DNA of 64,000 bases from Halobacillus litoralis (lineage in GTDB: Bacteria > Bacillota > Bacilli > Bacillales > Halobacillaceae): positions 248,001-312,000 of the forward strand of contig NZ_JAIVAJ010000001.1 of assembly GCF_020171725.1 (NCBI RefSeq), in the 5' to 3' direction. How positions within the stretch are numbered: position 1 is the stretch's first letter; every line of letters begins with the position of its first letter. This document shows, piece by piece, positions 25,900 to 38,335 of the stretch. A model generated the notes under the pieces. That model saw only the letters and a program-made list of their open reading frames with translations. It searched no databases and had not been told where the DNA came from. The translations under genes were made by a program, and so were the position numbers.

Positions 25900-27941
25900 G
25901 GATTGTTCTCACCTGCTTCTTCGTATGAAATCGTTTCGTTTATAATATTTTCGCCTTCTCTCTGGATACGGTACGTAGCTTCAGAGCCTGGCGTAATGGT
26001 AAGTGGGATGGTAAATGACGTCTCTTCTGTTATTGTTTCTTCCCGGAACGGTTCTTCGATGTTGTTCTCTGAATCGCCCACGTAAATGATGACGCGCTGC
26101 TCTTCCTGTTCCAAGCCTTCATCGAATGGTACCGTTACTTCACGCTCTATACTGCGTGGCTGTGGATCTTCCTCAGGCGGAGGCGTTTCCTCTTCTGGTT
26201 CTGGTTCTGGTTCAGGCTCAGGTCCTCTTGATATCGTAAGTTCGACCGTTGTACCTTCACGGACTGCGGTTCCAGGACTCGGGTCTTGCGAAATGACTTC
26301 CCCTTCTGGTACGTCAGGAGAGTATTCTTCTGAAATCGCCACTTCAAGTCCTAAGTCTTCAAGCTCAGCCGTCGCCTCTTCTACCGTCATTCTGGAGAGT
26401 CTAGGCAGATCGACCGTAGGTGGCCCACTGCTCACTTCAAAAATGACCGGCGTCTCTTCTGGAATGACCTGCTGACCAGCACGAGGAGAAACATGCTCTA
26501 GGATGGTGCCTTCCTCCTCTTCGCTCGAACGCTGAATCTGCCTGATGTTCTCAAATCCCTGCTCGGCTAATTCTGTCTCAACAAGAGAAAAATTCTGCCC
26601 CGTGTAGTCCTCAAACTCAACGGTTTCTCTTCCGCGGCTATAATAGATCGTCACAGAAGTGTCTTCCTTAACAGTCGACCCTGCAGCAGGATCCGTGCGA
26701 ATGACGAGACCTTCTGCCACATCCTCAGAAAATATCTCTTCTCCGCTGACATTCAAGTTCAGCTCGGTAAGCTCGGTATAGGCCTCTTCATACTCAAGGC
26801 CCGTTACGTCTGCAATTTCGACATCAGCCGGCTGCGTAAGAGCGGGTAGCAGGAACAGTGCCGCCACTCCCGAAATAGCAAGAAATGCCACAATTGATAG
26901 AACCCACGGCAGCATCTTGCGCTTCTTTTTGGTCTCTTTCGGTGGTTCCGTTTCCGTTTTGACCGGGTCTTGGACCGGCTGAGTCGGTCTTGTCTGGTTG
27001 TGTATGATCGTCTGTTCGCTCGTCTGGTCGTCGTATGCATGGTTCGGAATGACCGGGATCGCTTTCGTCTTCTCTTCATCATCGTCCTCTGGTATGGAAA
27101 AAGCCGGTTCATTCATGCGCTCTACATCCAAACACGTTTCTAAATCTTCTTCCATCTCAGAGACAGACGCATATCGGTGAAAAGGGTCTTTGGCTGTAGA
27201 CTTCAGCACAATGTTTTCAACGCTTTGAGGAAGGTCATTGATCCACCTTCTTAAGGAAGGCGTATCATGCTGAAGATGTTTCAAAGCGATCGAAACCGCT
27301 GACTCCCCCGAAAAAGGAAGCCTTCCCGTCAGCAATTCGAAAAATACGATACCGAGTGCATACACATCAGACTTCTTTGTTGCCATCCCTCCGCGTGCCT
27401 GCTCAGGTGATAGATAGTGCACGGATCCGAGCACCGAATTCGTCTGAGTCAGAGACGTTCCGCTTAATGCCATCGCAATGCCGAAATCTGTTACTTTCAC
27501 ATGACCATAATGGTCGACCAAAATGTTCTGAGGCTTAATATCGCGGTGGACGATGCCATTCTCATGGGCGTGATGAATCGCAGAGGCCACCTGTTTCATC
27601 ATATCGATTGTCGTCGTAATGTCGATTGGACTGAACTGCTGAATGTACTGTTTCAGCGTCATTCCGTCTACATACTCCATTACCATATAATATAACTCTT
27701 CTTCTTCCCCTACATCATAAATGTCGACGATGTTCGGATGGGAAAGGCTCGTGGCAGACTGGGCTTCCCGGTGGAAACGAGCGATGAATTCTTCATCGTT
27801 CCCATGATCAAGCCTCAGTACTTTCACAGCCACGTCCCGTTCGAGGATCGTGTCATGGCCAAGGTACACGTTAGCCATCCCGCCGCCACCGATCATTTCT
27901 TTGATTCGGTAGCGATCGTTAAGCAAACGGTTCTGCAGCAT
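25896..27941 (-). CDS. prkC: PASTA-domain serine/threonine kinase PrkC
   Basis: The 681-residue protein has a Hanks kinase domain (GGGGMANVYLG, AVKVLRL, VHRDIKPQN, DFGIA, APE-like SPEQA), a juxtamembrane tail, one membrane span near 345-365, three extracellular PASTA repeats (about 370-570), a proline/glutamate-rich linker and a C-terminal Ig-like domain. PASTA domains sense muropeptides; the kinase governs spore germination and stationary phase in Bacillus. It overlaps prpC by 1 bp. Confidence 0.96.
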   Translation of the reverse strand: MLQNRLLNDRYRIKEMIGGGGMANVYLGHDTILERDVAVKVLRLDHGNDEEFIARFHREAQSATSLSHPNIVDIYDVGEEEELYYMVMEYVDGMTLKQYIQQFSPIDITTTIDMMKQVASAIHHAHENGIVHRDIKPQNILVDHYGHVKVTDFGIAMALSGTSLTQTNSVLGSVHYLSPEQARGGMATKKSDVYALGIVFFELLTGRLPFSGESAVSIALKHLQHDTPSLRRWINDLPQSVENIVLKSTAKDPFHRYASVSEMEEDLETCLDVERMNEPAFSIPEDDDEEKTKAIPVIPNHAYDDQTSEQTIIHNQTRPTQPVQDPVKTETEPPKETKKKRKMLPWVLSIVAFLAISGVAALFLLPALTQPADVEIADVTGLEYEEAYTELTELNLNVSGEEIFSEDVAEGLVIRTDPAAGSTVKEDTSVTIYYSRGRETVEFEDYTGQNFSLVETELAEQGFENIRQIQRSSEEEEGTILEHVSPRAGQQVIPEETPVIFEVSSGPPTVDLPRLSRMTVEEATAELEDLGLEVAISEEYSPDVPEGEVISQDPSPGTAVREGTTVELTISRGPEPEPEPEPEEETPPPEEDPQPRSIEREVTVPFDEGLEQEEQRVIIYVGDSENNIEEPFREETITEETSFTIPLTITPGSEATYRIQREGENIINETISYEEAGENNP

Positions 27942-28702
27942 TAATCGGCACCCTCTTTCGTCGTGACATCCTGTTGGTAATGCACAACAGCAAGGGTGAT
28001 ATTGTCTTCTCCGCCACGTTCATTCGCGGTTTCGACCATGTCTTCACAGAATGAATGCCAGTCGCCGTCAAACGAAGCAAGAGTCTCAATTTCCTCGTCA
28101 CTCACTTTGTTTGTCAAGCCGTCGGTGCAAAGAAGCAGACGATTATCCTCTTCGAACGTGATCGTCTGTATATCCGCCTGGATTTCCTGTTCTGTACCAA
28201 GCGCTTTTAGAAGAACGTTCTTTCTCGGGTGATGATCCGCCTCTTCCTGACTGATTTGTCCGGACCTTACGAGTTCGTTGACGAGGGAATGATCCTCTGT
28301 TAACTGCTTAAATCCGAAAGCGTTCGCGAAATAAATACGACTGTCTCCAATGTGGGCGATGGTCGCGAAAGAATCCGTACAGATCGCGGCCACGATGGTC
28401 GTCCCCATACCGAAACATTCCTCATGCTCACTCGCATACGTTCTGATCTCATCATTCACAGACTGGATTGCGTTTCCGAGCCATTCTTCTGCTTGTTCCG
28501 GCTTTTGCAGTTCGTCTGCTTCCAGCCATTCTTTATGTAAGGAAGATGTCGCCATTTCACTGGCCACATCCCCGGCTCGGTGTCCGCCCATTCCGTCAGC
28601 CACAACGGCAAGAATCTGGCCGGCATCGTTCTTGTAGACACCACCTGCATCTTCGTTATGGTTTCTTACTCTTCCTTGGTCAGTAAGAAAATAGCCAATC
28701 AT
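27941..28702 (-). CDS. prpC: PP2C-type phosphatase PrpC
   Basis: The 253-residue protein has PP2C motifs with metal-binding aspartates: VRNHNEDAGG, ADGMGGHRAGD, HIGDSRIY, LCTDGLT and GGEDNITL. It dephosphorylates the targets of PrkC, its partner in the overlapping downstream gene. GAGGTGA precedes the ATG. Confidence 0.95.
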   Translation of the reverse strand: MIGYFLTDQGRVRNHNEDAGGVYKNDAGQILAVVADGMGGHRAGDVASEMATSSLHKEWLEADELQKPEQAEEWLGNAIQSVNDEIRTYASEHEECFGMGTTIVAAICTDSFATIAHIGDSRIYFANAFGFKQLTEDHSLVNELVRSGQISQEEADHHPRKNVLLKALGTEQEIQADIQTITFEEDNRLLLCTDGLTNKVSDEEIETLASFDGDWHSFCEDMVETANERGGEDNITLAVVHYQQDVTTKEGAD

Positions 28703-28715
28703 GGACTCACCTCAT

Positions 28716-30065
28716 TTATCCTTTTTTCACAAATCTCACTAAGAAAAATCCATCCGTATCCCACTCCTGCGGGAAGAGCTGCAATCCGAGCTCACTCTTG
28801 CCGATCGATTGTTGCAAGGTTTCCGGCAGTTCTTCATGGAACGCGGGATCCACTTCAAATTCCGGATGGGTTTGTAAAAAGTGTTGAACGGCTTCCTCAT
28901 TTTCATGACGATCCACCGTACATGTACTATACACCATTTTGCCACCTGTTTTCAGCAAGGGAGCAACATGGTCGAGAAGATCGTCCTGGATCGAGCGAAG
29001 AGAGAAGATGTCTTCTTCCTTCTTATGATACTTGATATCCGGCTTGCCGCGCAGGACACCTAAACCGGAACAAGGAGCATCCATCAAAATCCGGTCGAAC
29101 GTTTCAGGTTCGTGAAGATCCTGAAGCTTTCGGGAATCGGCTTGTGATGCTGTAATGGAGGACAGCTGAAGCTGTGCCGCCTTCTTCGTCACCAGTTTCG
29201 CCTTCTTCTCATGTAAATCATACGCCGTGACGCGACCGGAATCTTCCAGTTTTTCGGCGATATGCGTCGTTTTGCCTCCAGGTGCGCTGCAGGCGTCGAG
29301 TACAGACTGACCTGGCGTCAAATCCATCATTTCGGCAACGAGCATCGAGCTTTGATCCTGAACGGTCACTTTTCCTTCTGTAAACAGTGGATGCTTCAAA
29401 ATGTGACCTTCTGAAACGATGAGACCCTGAGAAGAAAAGACACTCTCTTCGACTTTGAACCCATCTTCGCTTAGAACATCCATCGCTTCCTCTCTTGAAA
29501 TTCGAAGAGGCTGGACGCGGATCGCCATCGGCAGGTGATGGTTGTTCGCCTCGCACATGTCACGGGTGGTGTCGATGCCATATTGGTCGACCCATCGTTT
29601 CACAAGCCATAGAGGATGACTCGTTTCAATGGCGATTCGTTCGACCGGGTCTTTGATTTCGTCTGTTCCACGAAGCCCTTTCCGCTGGACGTTACGCAGT
29701 ACGCCGTTGACGAATGACGAAATGCCTTTGTGACCCCACTTCTTCGAAATCTCAACCGCCTCATGCAGGACTGCATGATCCGGCACGCGCTCCAAATAAT
29801 TCATCTGATAAACCGACATATACAAAAGCCAGCGTATCCAAGGCTTGATCTTTTTCTGTTTCGCGATGAACGGCTGAATTTGATAATCAATCAAATCACG
29901 GCGTTGAAGTGTTCCGTAAACGATTTCCGTAAGCAAACCACCGTCTTGACGCGAAAGCTGCTGTTTGTTGATTTCCTGATCGAGAAGAACATGGCTGAAT
30001 CCCCCCTGCTCACCGATTCGGGTAAGCAGCGTGAGAGCCGTCTCGCGTAATACGTATTTAGCCAT
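28716..30065 (-). CDS. rsmB: 16S rRNA m5C967 methyltransferase RsmB
   Basis: The 449-residue protein has an N-terminal NusB-like RNA-binding domain and a C-terminal SAM domain with [10 protein letters not shown], the PCS motif in DAPCSGLG and the catalytic Cys in STCTV. I chose the ATG at 30065, which overlaps the last 8 bp of fmt (ATGGCTAA); the longer frame lacks a ribosome site. Confidence 0.94.
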   Translation of the reverse strand: MAKYVLRETALTLLTRIGEQGGFSHVLLDQEINKQQLSRQDGGLLTEIVYGTLQRRDLIDYQIQPFIAKQKKIKPWIRWLLYMSVYQMNYLERVPDHAVLHEAVEISKKWGHKGISSFVNGVLRNVQRKGLRGTDEIKDPVERIAIETSHPLWLVKRWVDQYGIDTTRDMCEANNHHLPMAIRVQPLRISREEAMDVLSEDGFKVEESVFSSQGLIVSEGHILKHPLFTEGKVTVQDQSSMLVAEMMDLTPGQSVLDACSAPGGKTTHIAEKLEDSGRVTAYDLHEKKAKLVTKKAAQLQLSSITASQADSRKLQDLHEPETFDRILMDAPCSGLGVLRGKPDIKYHKKEEDIFSLRSIQDDLLDHVAPLLKTGGKMVYSTCTVDRHENEEAVQHFLQTHPEFEVDPAFHEELPETLQQSIGKSELGLQLFPQEWDTDGFFLVRFVKKG

Positions 30066-31008
30066 TCGGGTTTTCCCCCAATAGGTCGCCTTCAGAAAGC
30101 GACTGACCTGCTCCGTTGACGAAAGACTGTCCATCCATGCGCTTCTTGCCTGACGGCTGCAATTCGGTCACTTTCACCGCTTTGCCGTCACCGGTCTGCA
30201 CCAGGAATCCGTCTTCCTGTATGTCGACAACCGTTCCGGGTTCTTTAGTAAACGAACCGTTGACTTTCTCTACCCACCAAAGCTTCATCGGCTTCCCTTT
30301 CCAGTAGGTGAACGCAACCGGCCAAGGGCGCAGGCCGCGGACGTGGTTGTACACCGTCTGCTGATCATTCGTCCAGTCGACGAGCTCCAGTTCACGCTTG
30401 ATATTCGGCGCGAAGGTCGCTTGACTATGATCCTGTTCCTCCGCTGTGATGTCTCCGCTCAAGAGCTTAGGGACCGTTTCGGCAAGAAGATCCGCTCCGG
30501 CAACCGACAATTTATCGTGAAGGGTTCCGACGTGATCTTCATCCGCTATCGGCACGACGACTTTTGAAAGCATGTCACCCGCATCCAATGCCTTCACCAT
30601 ATACATAATCGTCACGCCGGTTTCTTTTTTCCCTTGCAAAATGGAATAGTGAATCGGGGCTCCTCCGCGAAATTCAGGAAGCAAGGAGGCGTGAACGTTG
30701 ATACAGCCATATTTCGGTGCTTCCAAGAGTGGTTCAGGAAGAATCTGTCCGAAAGCTGCTGTCACAATCAAGTCGGGCTCATATTTAAGTACTTCCTCGT
30801 ATTCTTCCTTAATTTTCTCAGGTTGAAAAACGGGGATGCCGTGCTTTTCAGCGGCCACTTTGACAGGTGGCGGCGTCATCACCTTTTTTCTTCCTTTGGG
30901 ACGGTCTGGTTGTGTAACGACTAGAACGACTTCGTAAGAATCGTCCATCAATCGTTCTAGTACTGGGACAGCAAAATCTGGTGTCCCCATAAACGCAATT
31001 CGTGTCAT
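30058..31008 (-). CDS. fmt: Methionyl-tRNA formyltransferase
   Basis: The 316-residue protein has the formyl-tetrahydrofolate domain with the catalytic Asn-His-Asp region ([25 protein letters not shown]) and the C-terminal tRNA-binding barrel. It formylates initiator Met-tRNA. In Bacillus the deformylase gene def lies between priA and fmt; here only 17 bp separate them. Confidence 0.96.
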   Translation of the reverse strand: MTRIAFMGTPDFAVPVLERLMDDSYEVVLVVTQPDRPKGRKKVMTPPPVKVAAEKHGIPVFQPEKIKEEYEEVLKYEPDLIVTAAFGQILPEPLLEAPKYGCINVHASLLPEFRGGAPIHYSILQGKKETGVTIMYMVKALDAGDMLSKVVVPIADEDHVGTLHDKLSVAGADLLAETVPKLLSGDITAEEQDHSQATFAPNIKRELELVDWTNDQQTVYNHVRGLRPWPVAFTYWKGKPMKLWWVEKVNGSFTKEPGTVVDIQEDGFLVQTGDGKAVKVTELQPSGKKRMDGQSFVNGAGQSLSEGDLLGENPNG

Positions 31009-31025
31009 GAGCTGGTGCTCCCTTC

Positions 31026-33437
31026 CTACATTAACTGATACGGTTGAAAATCTACGATGATTTGTAGTCCGTTGTCTTGTTTCATTTCATCTTCATAATA
31101 GTGTAAAATGCGTTCCACTAATTTCCGCTGCTCGGGTTCCTTCTTGTATTTTATCATGCATTGATAGCGATATCTATTATTGATCCTCGTCAAAGCGGAC
31201 GGTGTCGGACCGAGGACAATCGACTGATCGGACAGCTTCTGGCGCATGAACTGAACGATTTTCGTCGTAACCTCCTGAACCTTCAGCTGGTTCGGGTGGG
31301 AAACGGTGATCAACGTGAGGAAATAATAAGGTGGATAGTTAAAGGCTTTTCTGATCCTCATCTCTTCCTGGAAAAATTGATCGAAATCGTACGTGCTTGC
31401 AAGGTCGACACTGTAGTGATCCGGCGTGTACGTCTGCACGACAACCTCTCCCGGCTTTTTATGACGACCCGCGCGCCCGCTGACCTGGGTTAGCAGTTGG
31501 AACGTTTTTTCAGACGCACGGAAGTCCGGCAGATTCAATAGAGAATCAGCCGCAAGAACCCCGACAAGGGTAACATTTCCGAAGTCGAGACCTTTCGCAA
31601 TCATCTGCGTCCCGAGTAGAATATCCGCCTCTTTGTCTCCAAATTTCTTCAGAAGACGTTCATGCGCTCCTTTTCTCCGGGTCGTATCGACGTCCATTCT
31701 GATGATTCTCGCTTCCGGAATGAGCTGTTCAAGTGCCTCTTCGACCTTCTGTGTACCGGTTCCGAAAAATCGGATGGTCTTCGACTCACATTCGGGGCAT
31801 TCCGTCGGCATCGGCTCTTCGTGAGAGCAATAGTGGCATTTCAATCGATTCTGTCGTTTGTGATACGTAAGGGCGATGTCACAGTGCGGACATTCCGCAA
31901 CGTGGCCGCAGTCCCGGCACATGACAAACGTGGAATAACCACGGCGGTTCAGGAAAAGAACGACCTGTTCCCCCTTCGCAAGGCGGTCCTCGATCTTTTC
32001 TTTCAACATGCGTGAAAACATCGAACGGTTGCCTTCATGAAGCTCATCGCGCATGTCGACGATGTCAACATCCGGCATGTTCGCATCATTCATCCGTTTA
32101 GTCAGCGTAAGTAGTTGATAATTCCCCTTTGCGGCACGAGCGTATGTTTCTAAAGCAGGTGTCGCACTGCCGAGAACAACCGGGCATTGATGGCGCTTCG
32201 CTCGTTCAATCGCCACGTCCCTCGCATGGTAGCGTGTCCTGTCCTCCTGCTTATAGCTCGTCTCATGCTCTTCATCAATGATGATCAGCCCGAGTTTCGA
32301 GAAGGGGGCGAAAATCGCCGAACGGGCTCCGACGACGACTTGGACTTCCTTACGCTGGATCTTCCTCCATTCGTCATACTTCTCGCCCGCTGAGAGGGCG
32401 CTGTGTAAGACCGCGACTTTGGAGCCGAACCGCCCTTTGAAGCGGTCGACCATTTGAGGTGTCAGCGCAATTTCAGGGACGAGCATGATCGCTTCTTCCC
32501 CGCGGTCGATGACCTGCTGGATGGACTGGAGATAGACTTCCGTCTTACCGCTACCTGTTACACCATGCAGCAGGAACGTATCATGTTCTCTATTTTCGAT
32601 CGTAGTCAGAATCGGCGCAATCGCCTCAGCCTGCTCCTCGGTCAGTTCAAATGGCTTCGTCCGTACAAATTCACGGTCTTGGTAAGGGTCACGGAAGACT
32701 TCCTGATCGAATTCACGGAGCACGCCTTCCTGAAGGAGCGGCTTCAAAGAAGCTTGAGTCGTCGATAACGTTTGAAGCAGTTGTTTTTTCAAAATCGGTT
32801 CACGATGTTCCGTGAAAAATTCAACAATCGCCCGCTGCTTCTTCGCCTGATTCGATAAATCTTCCAGAAACGCATCCATTTCTATCTCGTCGAGCTTCGG
32901 CTCCACCATGCGCATCACTTTCTTCGTTTCGCGGCTCTTCACTTCATAGTGCACATCGACCTCTCCGTCATCGACATGTTTACGAAGCGTAGGGTAGCTG
33001 ACACCGGACTGTTCGAATTCTTCATATTCGATGACGGCTCTGCCATCAAAAACACGGTCTAAGTCTGAGTCCAGAGGCTCTTCCGATAACTTCCACAGCT
33101 CTTTGCGATACTTCGCTTTCATCACTTGTGGGAGCATTACTTGAAGACAGGAGACATAATAGCTGAGCGTATTCTGCGAAAGCCATTTCCCGAGGTGCAG
33201 CAGCTCCTCTGTTAAGACTGGAGTCACATCGAGAACCTCGGACAAATTCTTCACTTTGTCAAAATCGCTGTGATCCGTGAGAGCGACCACGTAACCCATG
33301 ATCTTACGAGGACCGAACGGAACGATCACCCGGACACCTGGCTGGACAACCCCCTCGAATTTTTCAGGGATTTTGTAGTCGAACGGTCGGTTCGTATTTT
33401 TGGACGGGACATCCACGATGACTCTGGCAAATCTCAC
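31026..33437 (-). CDS. priA: Primosomal helicase PriA
   Basis: The 803-residue protein has an N-terminal DNA-binding domain, a helicase core ([27 protein letters not shown]) and eight zinc-binding cysteines in four CxxC pairs between the helicase lobes ([21 protein letters not shown]). It restarts stalled forks. The GTG start overlaps the coaBC stop by 4 bp. Confidence 0.96.
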   Translation of the reverse strand: MRFARVIVDVPSKNTNRPFDYKIPEKFEGVVQPGVRVIVPFGPRKIMGYVVALTDHSDFDKVKNLSEVLDVTPVLTEELLHLGKWLSQNTLSYYVSCLQVMLPQVMKAKYRKELWKLSEEPLDSDLDRVFDGRAVIEYEEFEQSGVSYPTLRKHVDDGEVDVHYEVKSRETKKVMRMVEPKLDEIEMDAFLEDLSNQAKKQRAIVEFFTEHREPILKKQLLQTLSTTQASLKPLLQEGVLREFDQEVFRDPYQDREFVRTKPFELTEEQAEAIAPILTTIENREHDTFLLHGVTGSGKTEVYLQSIQQVIDRGEEAIMLVPEIALTPQMVDRFKGRFGSKVAVLHSALSAGEKYDEWRKIQRKEVQVVVGARSAIFAPFSKLGLIIIDEEHETSYKQEDRTRYHARDVAIERAKRHQCPVVLGSATPALETYARAAKGNYQLLTLTKRMNDANMPDVDIVDMRDELHEGNRSMFSRMLKEKIEDRLAKGEQVVLFLNRRGYSTFVMCRDCGHVAECPHCDIALTYHKRQNRLKCHYCSHEEPMPTECPECESKTIRFFGTGTQKVEEALEQLIPEARIIRMDVDTTRRKGAHERLLKKFGDKEADILLGTQMIAKGLDFGNVTLVGVLAADSLLNLPDFRASEKTFQLLTQVSGRAGRHKKPGEVVVQTYTPDHYSVDLASTYDFDQFFQEEMRIRKAFNYPPYYFLTLITVSHPNQLKVQEVTTKIVQFMRQKLSDQSIVLGPTPSALTRINNRYRYQCMIKYKKEPEQRKLVERILHYYEDEMKQDNGLQIIVDFQPYQLM

Positions 33438-34639
33438 ACGTCGTCACCTGACATTTCCTCCGCCGCCCGCTTCAAAATGCGTTCCGCCAGTTCGTCCTTT
33501 GACATGAGCGGGAAGGTTTCAGATTTCCCGGATTTCGTGATCCATAGAGAAACATTAGTATCGTGCCCGAATCCAGCTCCCTCTGCCGACACATCGTTGA
33601 CGACGACTGCATTCAAGTTCTTCTTCTCAAGCTTCTGACGGCCGTATTCTTCCATATCCTGCGTTTCCGCTGCAAAGCCTACTAAGTATTGATGTTCTTT
33701 TCTTGCACCGAGTTCCGCTAAAATGTCTTTCGTCCGTTCCATTTCAACGGCATAGTCACCAGGTGATTTTTTCATCTTGTGATCATACGTCACCTTAGGG
33801 CGGTAATCGGCGACCGCTGCCGACTTGATGACGAGATCGTGATCATGAAAATGGCGCAGCATCTCTTCGTACATCTCTTCTGCTGTCGTCACGTCGACGC
33901 GCTTCACGCCTTGAGGGGTGTCGAGATGGACAGGACCGGAAACGAGGGTTACATCCGCTCCGAGAGCCTTCGCCTGACGTGCGAGGGCATACCCCATTTT
34001 GCCTGTGGAAGGATTTGTGAAATACCTTACCGGATCAATTTTTTCCTGCGTCGGACCCGCACTGATCAGCACTTTCTTTCCGCTTAAGAGCTGGCTCTTC
34101 CTCATCTCATTCTCCAGCACTTCGACGATGGTCAAAGGCTCTTCCAGACGGCCTTTTCCTACATAACCGCATGCTAAGTAACCTTCTCCTGGTTCGATAA
34201 AACGGAAGCCCCACTCATCAAGCTGATGCATATTCTTCAAAACAGCCGGATGACTGTACATATGAACGTTCATAGCGGGCGCAATGTAGACCGGTGCTTC
34301 TGTCGCGAGAAGCGTCGTTGTCAGCATGTCATCGGCCAGTCCGTTTGCGAGCTTTCCGATTAAATTAGCCGTTGCAGGAGCGAGCAGAACGAGATCCGCC
34401 CAGTCTGCGACGTCAATGTGTTGAATTTGTGAAGGGTCCTGTTCGTCAAACGTATCCGTATAAACCGGTTGACGGGAAAGAGCCTGAAACGTTGTCGGTG
34501 CCACAAACTTCTTCGCACTCGGTGTCATGATCACTTTCACTTCAGCGCCGGCCTGTACCAGTTTGCTTGTCAGAGCAGCGGCTTTGTAGGCAGCAATTCC
34601 ACCTGATACGCCAAGGACAATTTTTTTACCAGTCAGCAT
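33434..34639 (-). CDS. coaBC: Phosphopantothenoylcysteine decarboxylase/synthase CoaBC
   Basis: The 401-residue bifunctional enzyme has the flavin decarboxylase half (GVSGGIAAYKAA, PAMNVHM, catalytic Cys in YLACGYVG) and the synthetase half (ISAGPTQEKIDPVRY, SSGKMG-like TGKMGYALA). It makes 4'-phosphopantetheine for coenzyme A. A terminator separates it from rpoZ. Confidence 0.96.
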   Translation of the reverse strand: MLTGKKIVLGVSGGIAAYKAAALTSKLVQAGAEVKVIMTPSAKKFVAPTTFQALSRQPVYTDTFDEQDPSQIQHIDVADWADLVLLAPATANLIGKLANGLADDMLTTTLLATEAPVYIAPAMNVHMYSHPAVLKNMHQLDEWGFRFIEPGEGYLACGYVGKGRLEEPLTIVEVLENEMRKSQLLSGKKVLISAGPTQEKIDPVRYFTNPSTGKMGYALARQAKALGADVTLVSGPVHLDTPQGVKRVDVTTAEEMYEEMLRHFHDHDLVIKSAAVADYRPKVTYDHKMKKSPGDYAVEMERTKDILAELGARKEHQYLVGFAAETQDMEEYGRQKLEKKNLNAVVVNDVSAEGAGFGHDTNVSLWITKSGKSETFPLMSKDELAERILKRAAEEMSGDDV

Positions 34640-34672
34640 CCTAGTCTTCCTCCTTCATGAATCATAGCGAAA

Positions 34673-34708
34673 AAAGCCGCGCTGTTACAAAGTTGTAAGC
34701 GCGGCTTT
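34673..34708 (-). terminator. Terminator between rpoZ and coaBC
   Basis: AAAGCCGCGCT and AGCGCGGCTTT pair, with inner TTACAA/TTGTAA. A T run follows on the minus strand, so transcription of coaBC needs read-through or its own promoter. Confidence 0.8.
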
Positions 34709-34720
34709 CTAGCATGTGAA

Positions 34721-35842
<1,122 letters not shown>

Positions 35843-35925
35843 AGCAGACTCCTCCTTATCAATAAACAAGCCACAATTTCACTACCTCTATTATATGAAA
35901 AAATAAGGGCATAACACAATTATTA

Positions 35926-36807
35926 TTATTCTACATTTTGCACTTGTTCTTTAACCTTCTCGATTTCGCTCTTCAACGCGACGACCCATTCGGACACTTC
36001 AGCGTCATTCGATTTCGAGCCAATGGTGTTCACTTCCCTGTGCATTTCCTGAACGACGAAGTCCAGTTTTCTGCCAATCGCTTCTTTCTTGTCAAGGGTC
36101 GTAAGGAACTGTTCGACGTGGGCATCAAGCCTCGTCAATTCCTCTGTGACATCTCCTTTTTCAGCAAGAAGACCTACCTCCTGAAGCACACGGGACTGAT
36201 CAGGATCGAGTGTTTCTCCAGCGTATTCTTCAATTCTCTCACGAATCTTTTCCCGATATTCCTCTACGATTCCAGGACGTTTCTCTTCTAGCTTTGCGAG
36301 AATCGTCTTGATCGTATCCAGTCGTTTCTCAAAGTCATCACGAAGACGCAGGCCTTCTTCCACTCTCATCGAGAGAAGCCGATCGAGCGCTCGTTCTACT
36401 GCTTCGATGAGCGATTGCTGAAGCTCGTCTGTGCTGCCTTCGATTTCACGAACGGTAAAAATATCGTCTAACTTAGAAACCATATCAATTGAGACGTCTC
36501 CCGTCAACTGGTATCGGTCTTTGATATCCTGAAGCTTCTCGATATATTGAGAAACCAGCTGGTCATCGACGTCGACCTTTTTATCGAACAGCCCTTCACC
36601 TTCTATTGTGACAAATAGCTCGACTCTTCCACGGGAGAGCTTATCCTTCACTGCACGCTTCATTTTCTCCTCCATGAACAGGAGGTGGCGTGGTGCTTTC
36701 GTCGATATATCCAGGAAGCGGTGGTTCACGGACCGAACCTCTACATCAATCTGGGTGTCTCCGACGTGCACCGTTTCCTTCCCATACCCTGTCATACTTC
36801 TCACCAT
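35926..36807 (-). CDS. yloC: YicC-family endoribonuclease (YloC)
   Basis: The 293-residue protein begins MVRSMTGYGKE and ends with the conserved EMHREVNTIGSKSNDAEVS block of the YicC/YloC family, members of which have been described as RNA-cleaving enzymes. It heads the remA-gmk-rpoZ run as in Bacillus. Confidence 0.92.
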   Translation of the reverse strand: MVRSMTGYGKETVHVGDTQIDVEVRSVNHRFLDISTKAPRHLLFMEEKMKRAVKDKLSRGRVELFVTIEGEGLFDKKVDVDDQLVSQYIEKLQDIKDRYQLTGDVSIDMVSKLDDIFTVREIEGSTDELQQSLIEAVERALDRLLSMRVEEGLRLRDDFEKRLDTIKTILAKLEEKRPGIVEEYREKIRERIEEYAGETLDPDQSRVLQEVGLLAEKGDVTEELTRLDAHVEQFLTTLDKKEAIGRKLDFVVQEMHREVNTIGSKSNDAEVSEWVVALKSEIEKVKEQVQNVE

Positions 36808-36855
36808 CTGATCACATCCAATCTCCCTCTATTATAGCAAGTGAGGCTGTTTTTC

Positions 36856-38067
36856 TCACACCCTCTGCTCTTCTTCACGTCCCCACTGATCGATGGATGT
36901 CTTCAAATAGAAGAAACTCGTAAGGATCAGGGCAGCCGTAAAGGTCAGCATTACCCCTCTGACGGGGAGAAAACCAAGCACGACACCGCCCGCGAGTGCA
37001 CCGACAGGCATCGCTATGGTAATGACGGAATCGACCGTCGTGTTGACCCTTCCAAGCAGATGCTTCGGTGTCATGCTTTGAATAAAGGACGCGTAGATGA
37101 CGTTATAACCTCCCATACAAACGTGCGCAAAGAAGATGAAGACACAGGCGGTGAACGTGTTCTGACTGAACGTCATCAATCCCCAAAGCACTCCGTGAAG
37201 GCCGACACCGAGGGTCAAAATGCGCCCCGCATTCATCACCTGTTCCATTTTTCCAATCAACAGTGCACCAGTCATGCTTCCGATTCCGGCCGCTCCTAAT
37301 AAAAAACCGTAGGTAGATGGAGACGCTGACAGTTCGTTCGAGAAATAGGGAAGTGCCACGATGGTGAGCGCCGTAAAGAAGTTCAAAACTGCAAGAGGGG
37401 CCACCATCCACTTCAGCTTCGAGTTCATGACAAATCTAAAGCCGTCCTTCAGTTCATTCCGGTACTCCTTTAAACGAAACGGCTCCACCTCGTCTGCCTG
37501 TCTAGGAAATGTGAAGAACTTCAATAGAATAAGCGGCAGCAGAAAGATAACGAAATTCAGTTGATACAAAAAAGAAACAGATACCGCAACCAGCATCAGC
37601 CCTGCGATACTATCGAACAACGAATCCGACAACTTATAAGCAACGGAGAACCATGAATTCGCCCGCACCAGCTCTTCTTTTTTCACAATCTGTGGAAGTA
37701 CGGTTTCTTCCACCGGGTATGTAATAGCGGAACAGCACGCTGAAAGGAACAGAAGCGGAAGCAGGTACAGAACCTCCATCTGACCTGTCAGAAATAGCAG
37801 CGTAATCGCCCCAATCGCCACCAGCTGACCAAAAGCGGCGGCTGCAAGGATTCGTTTCGGATGAACCTTATCAATGAAAGGGCCCGTGAAGATCAACAAC
37901 GCTTCCGGCAGCGTGAATAGAAAACCGGCCATCCCCGCATAGATGGCGACATCCGTACTGTTCGCCACGTACCACATCGAAATGATAAAAAAGAGACTGT
38001 CGCCAATATTCGTAAAGGCCCCCATTAAAAATATGATTTTAAATGAACGGTTCTGTTTTAAACTCAT
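36856..38067 (-). CDS. MFS transporter (efflux type)
   Basis: The 403-residue protein has about 12 membrane spans and resembles macrolide or siderophore exporters of the MFS_1/MFS_3 groups (FTGPFIDKVHPKRIL between spans 2 and 3). The ATG at 38067 follows GGAGGTAAGACG; the much longer open frame upstream is not coding. It is inserted between rqcH and yloC, which are neighbours in Bacillus. It resembles the MFS protein at 58646-59818. Confidence 0.85.
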   Translation of the reverse strand: MSLKQNRSFKIIFLMGAFTNIGDSLFFIISMWYVANSTDVAIYAGMAGFLFTLPEALLIFTGPFIDKVHPKRILAAAAFGQLVAIGAITLLFLTGQMEVLYLLPLLFLSACCSAITYPVEETVLPQIVKKEELVRANSWFSVAYKLSDSLFDSIAGLMLVAVSVSFLYQLNFVIFLLPLILLKFFTFPRQADEVEPFRLKEYRNELKDGFRFVMNSKLKWMVAPLAVLNFFTALTIVALPYFSNELSASPSTYGFLLGAAGIGSMTGALLIGKMEQVMNAGRILTLGVGLHGVLWGLMTFSQNTFTACVFIFFAHVCMGGYNVIYASFIQSMTPKHLLGRVNTTVDSVITIAMPVGALAGGVVLGFLPVRGVMLTFTAALILTSFFYLKTSIDQWGREEEQRV

Positions 38068-38335
38068 CGTCTTACCTCCTCTTTCTTTATTGTAGGAGGA
38101 TGTAAGCCTTGAAAGTATGGATAGATTGATTGAAGAATAAAGTTGCCATACAGGTTGAATAAGGTTGTGAGAAGAACTCTCTAAACCAATTCCTTTGTAT
38201 TCTTCCAAGAAAATCGACTCGAGATCGCTTCTCTCGTCGTTTTTGAATCGTAAAGCCGGTTGAAACGGTAAAGAGGAGAGCTTTCTCAACCGTTTTAACA
38301 CTGCCCCATGAAAAAACACCACCCAAAAGGCAGTG

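Noticed and set aside
26086-26475. Serine/glycine-rich plus-strand ORF opposite prkC
   Set aside because: It is the complement of the proline/glutamate-rich linker of prkC and has no ribosome site.
38068-38322. N-terminal extension of the MFS protein
   Set aside because: The upstream open frame lacks membrane character and a ribosome site; the ATG at 38067 has GGAGG and fits the family start.
38299-38335. Terminator CACTGCC/GGCAGTG after the CD3324-family gene
   Set aside because: The loop is about 23 bases and no T run follows either arm, so I kept it only as an inverted repeat.
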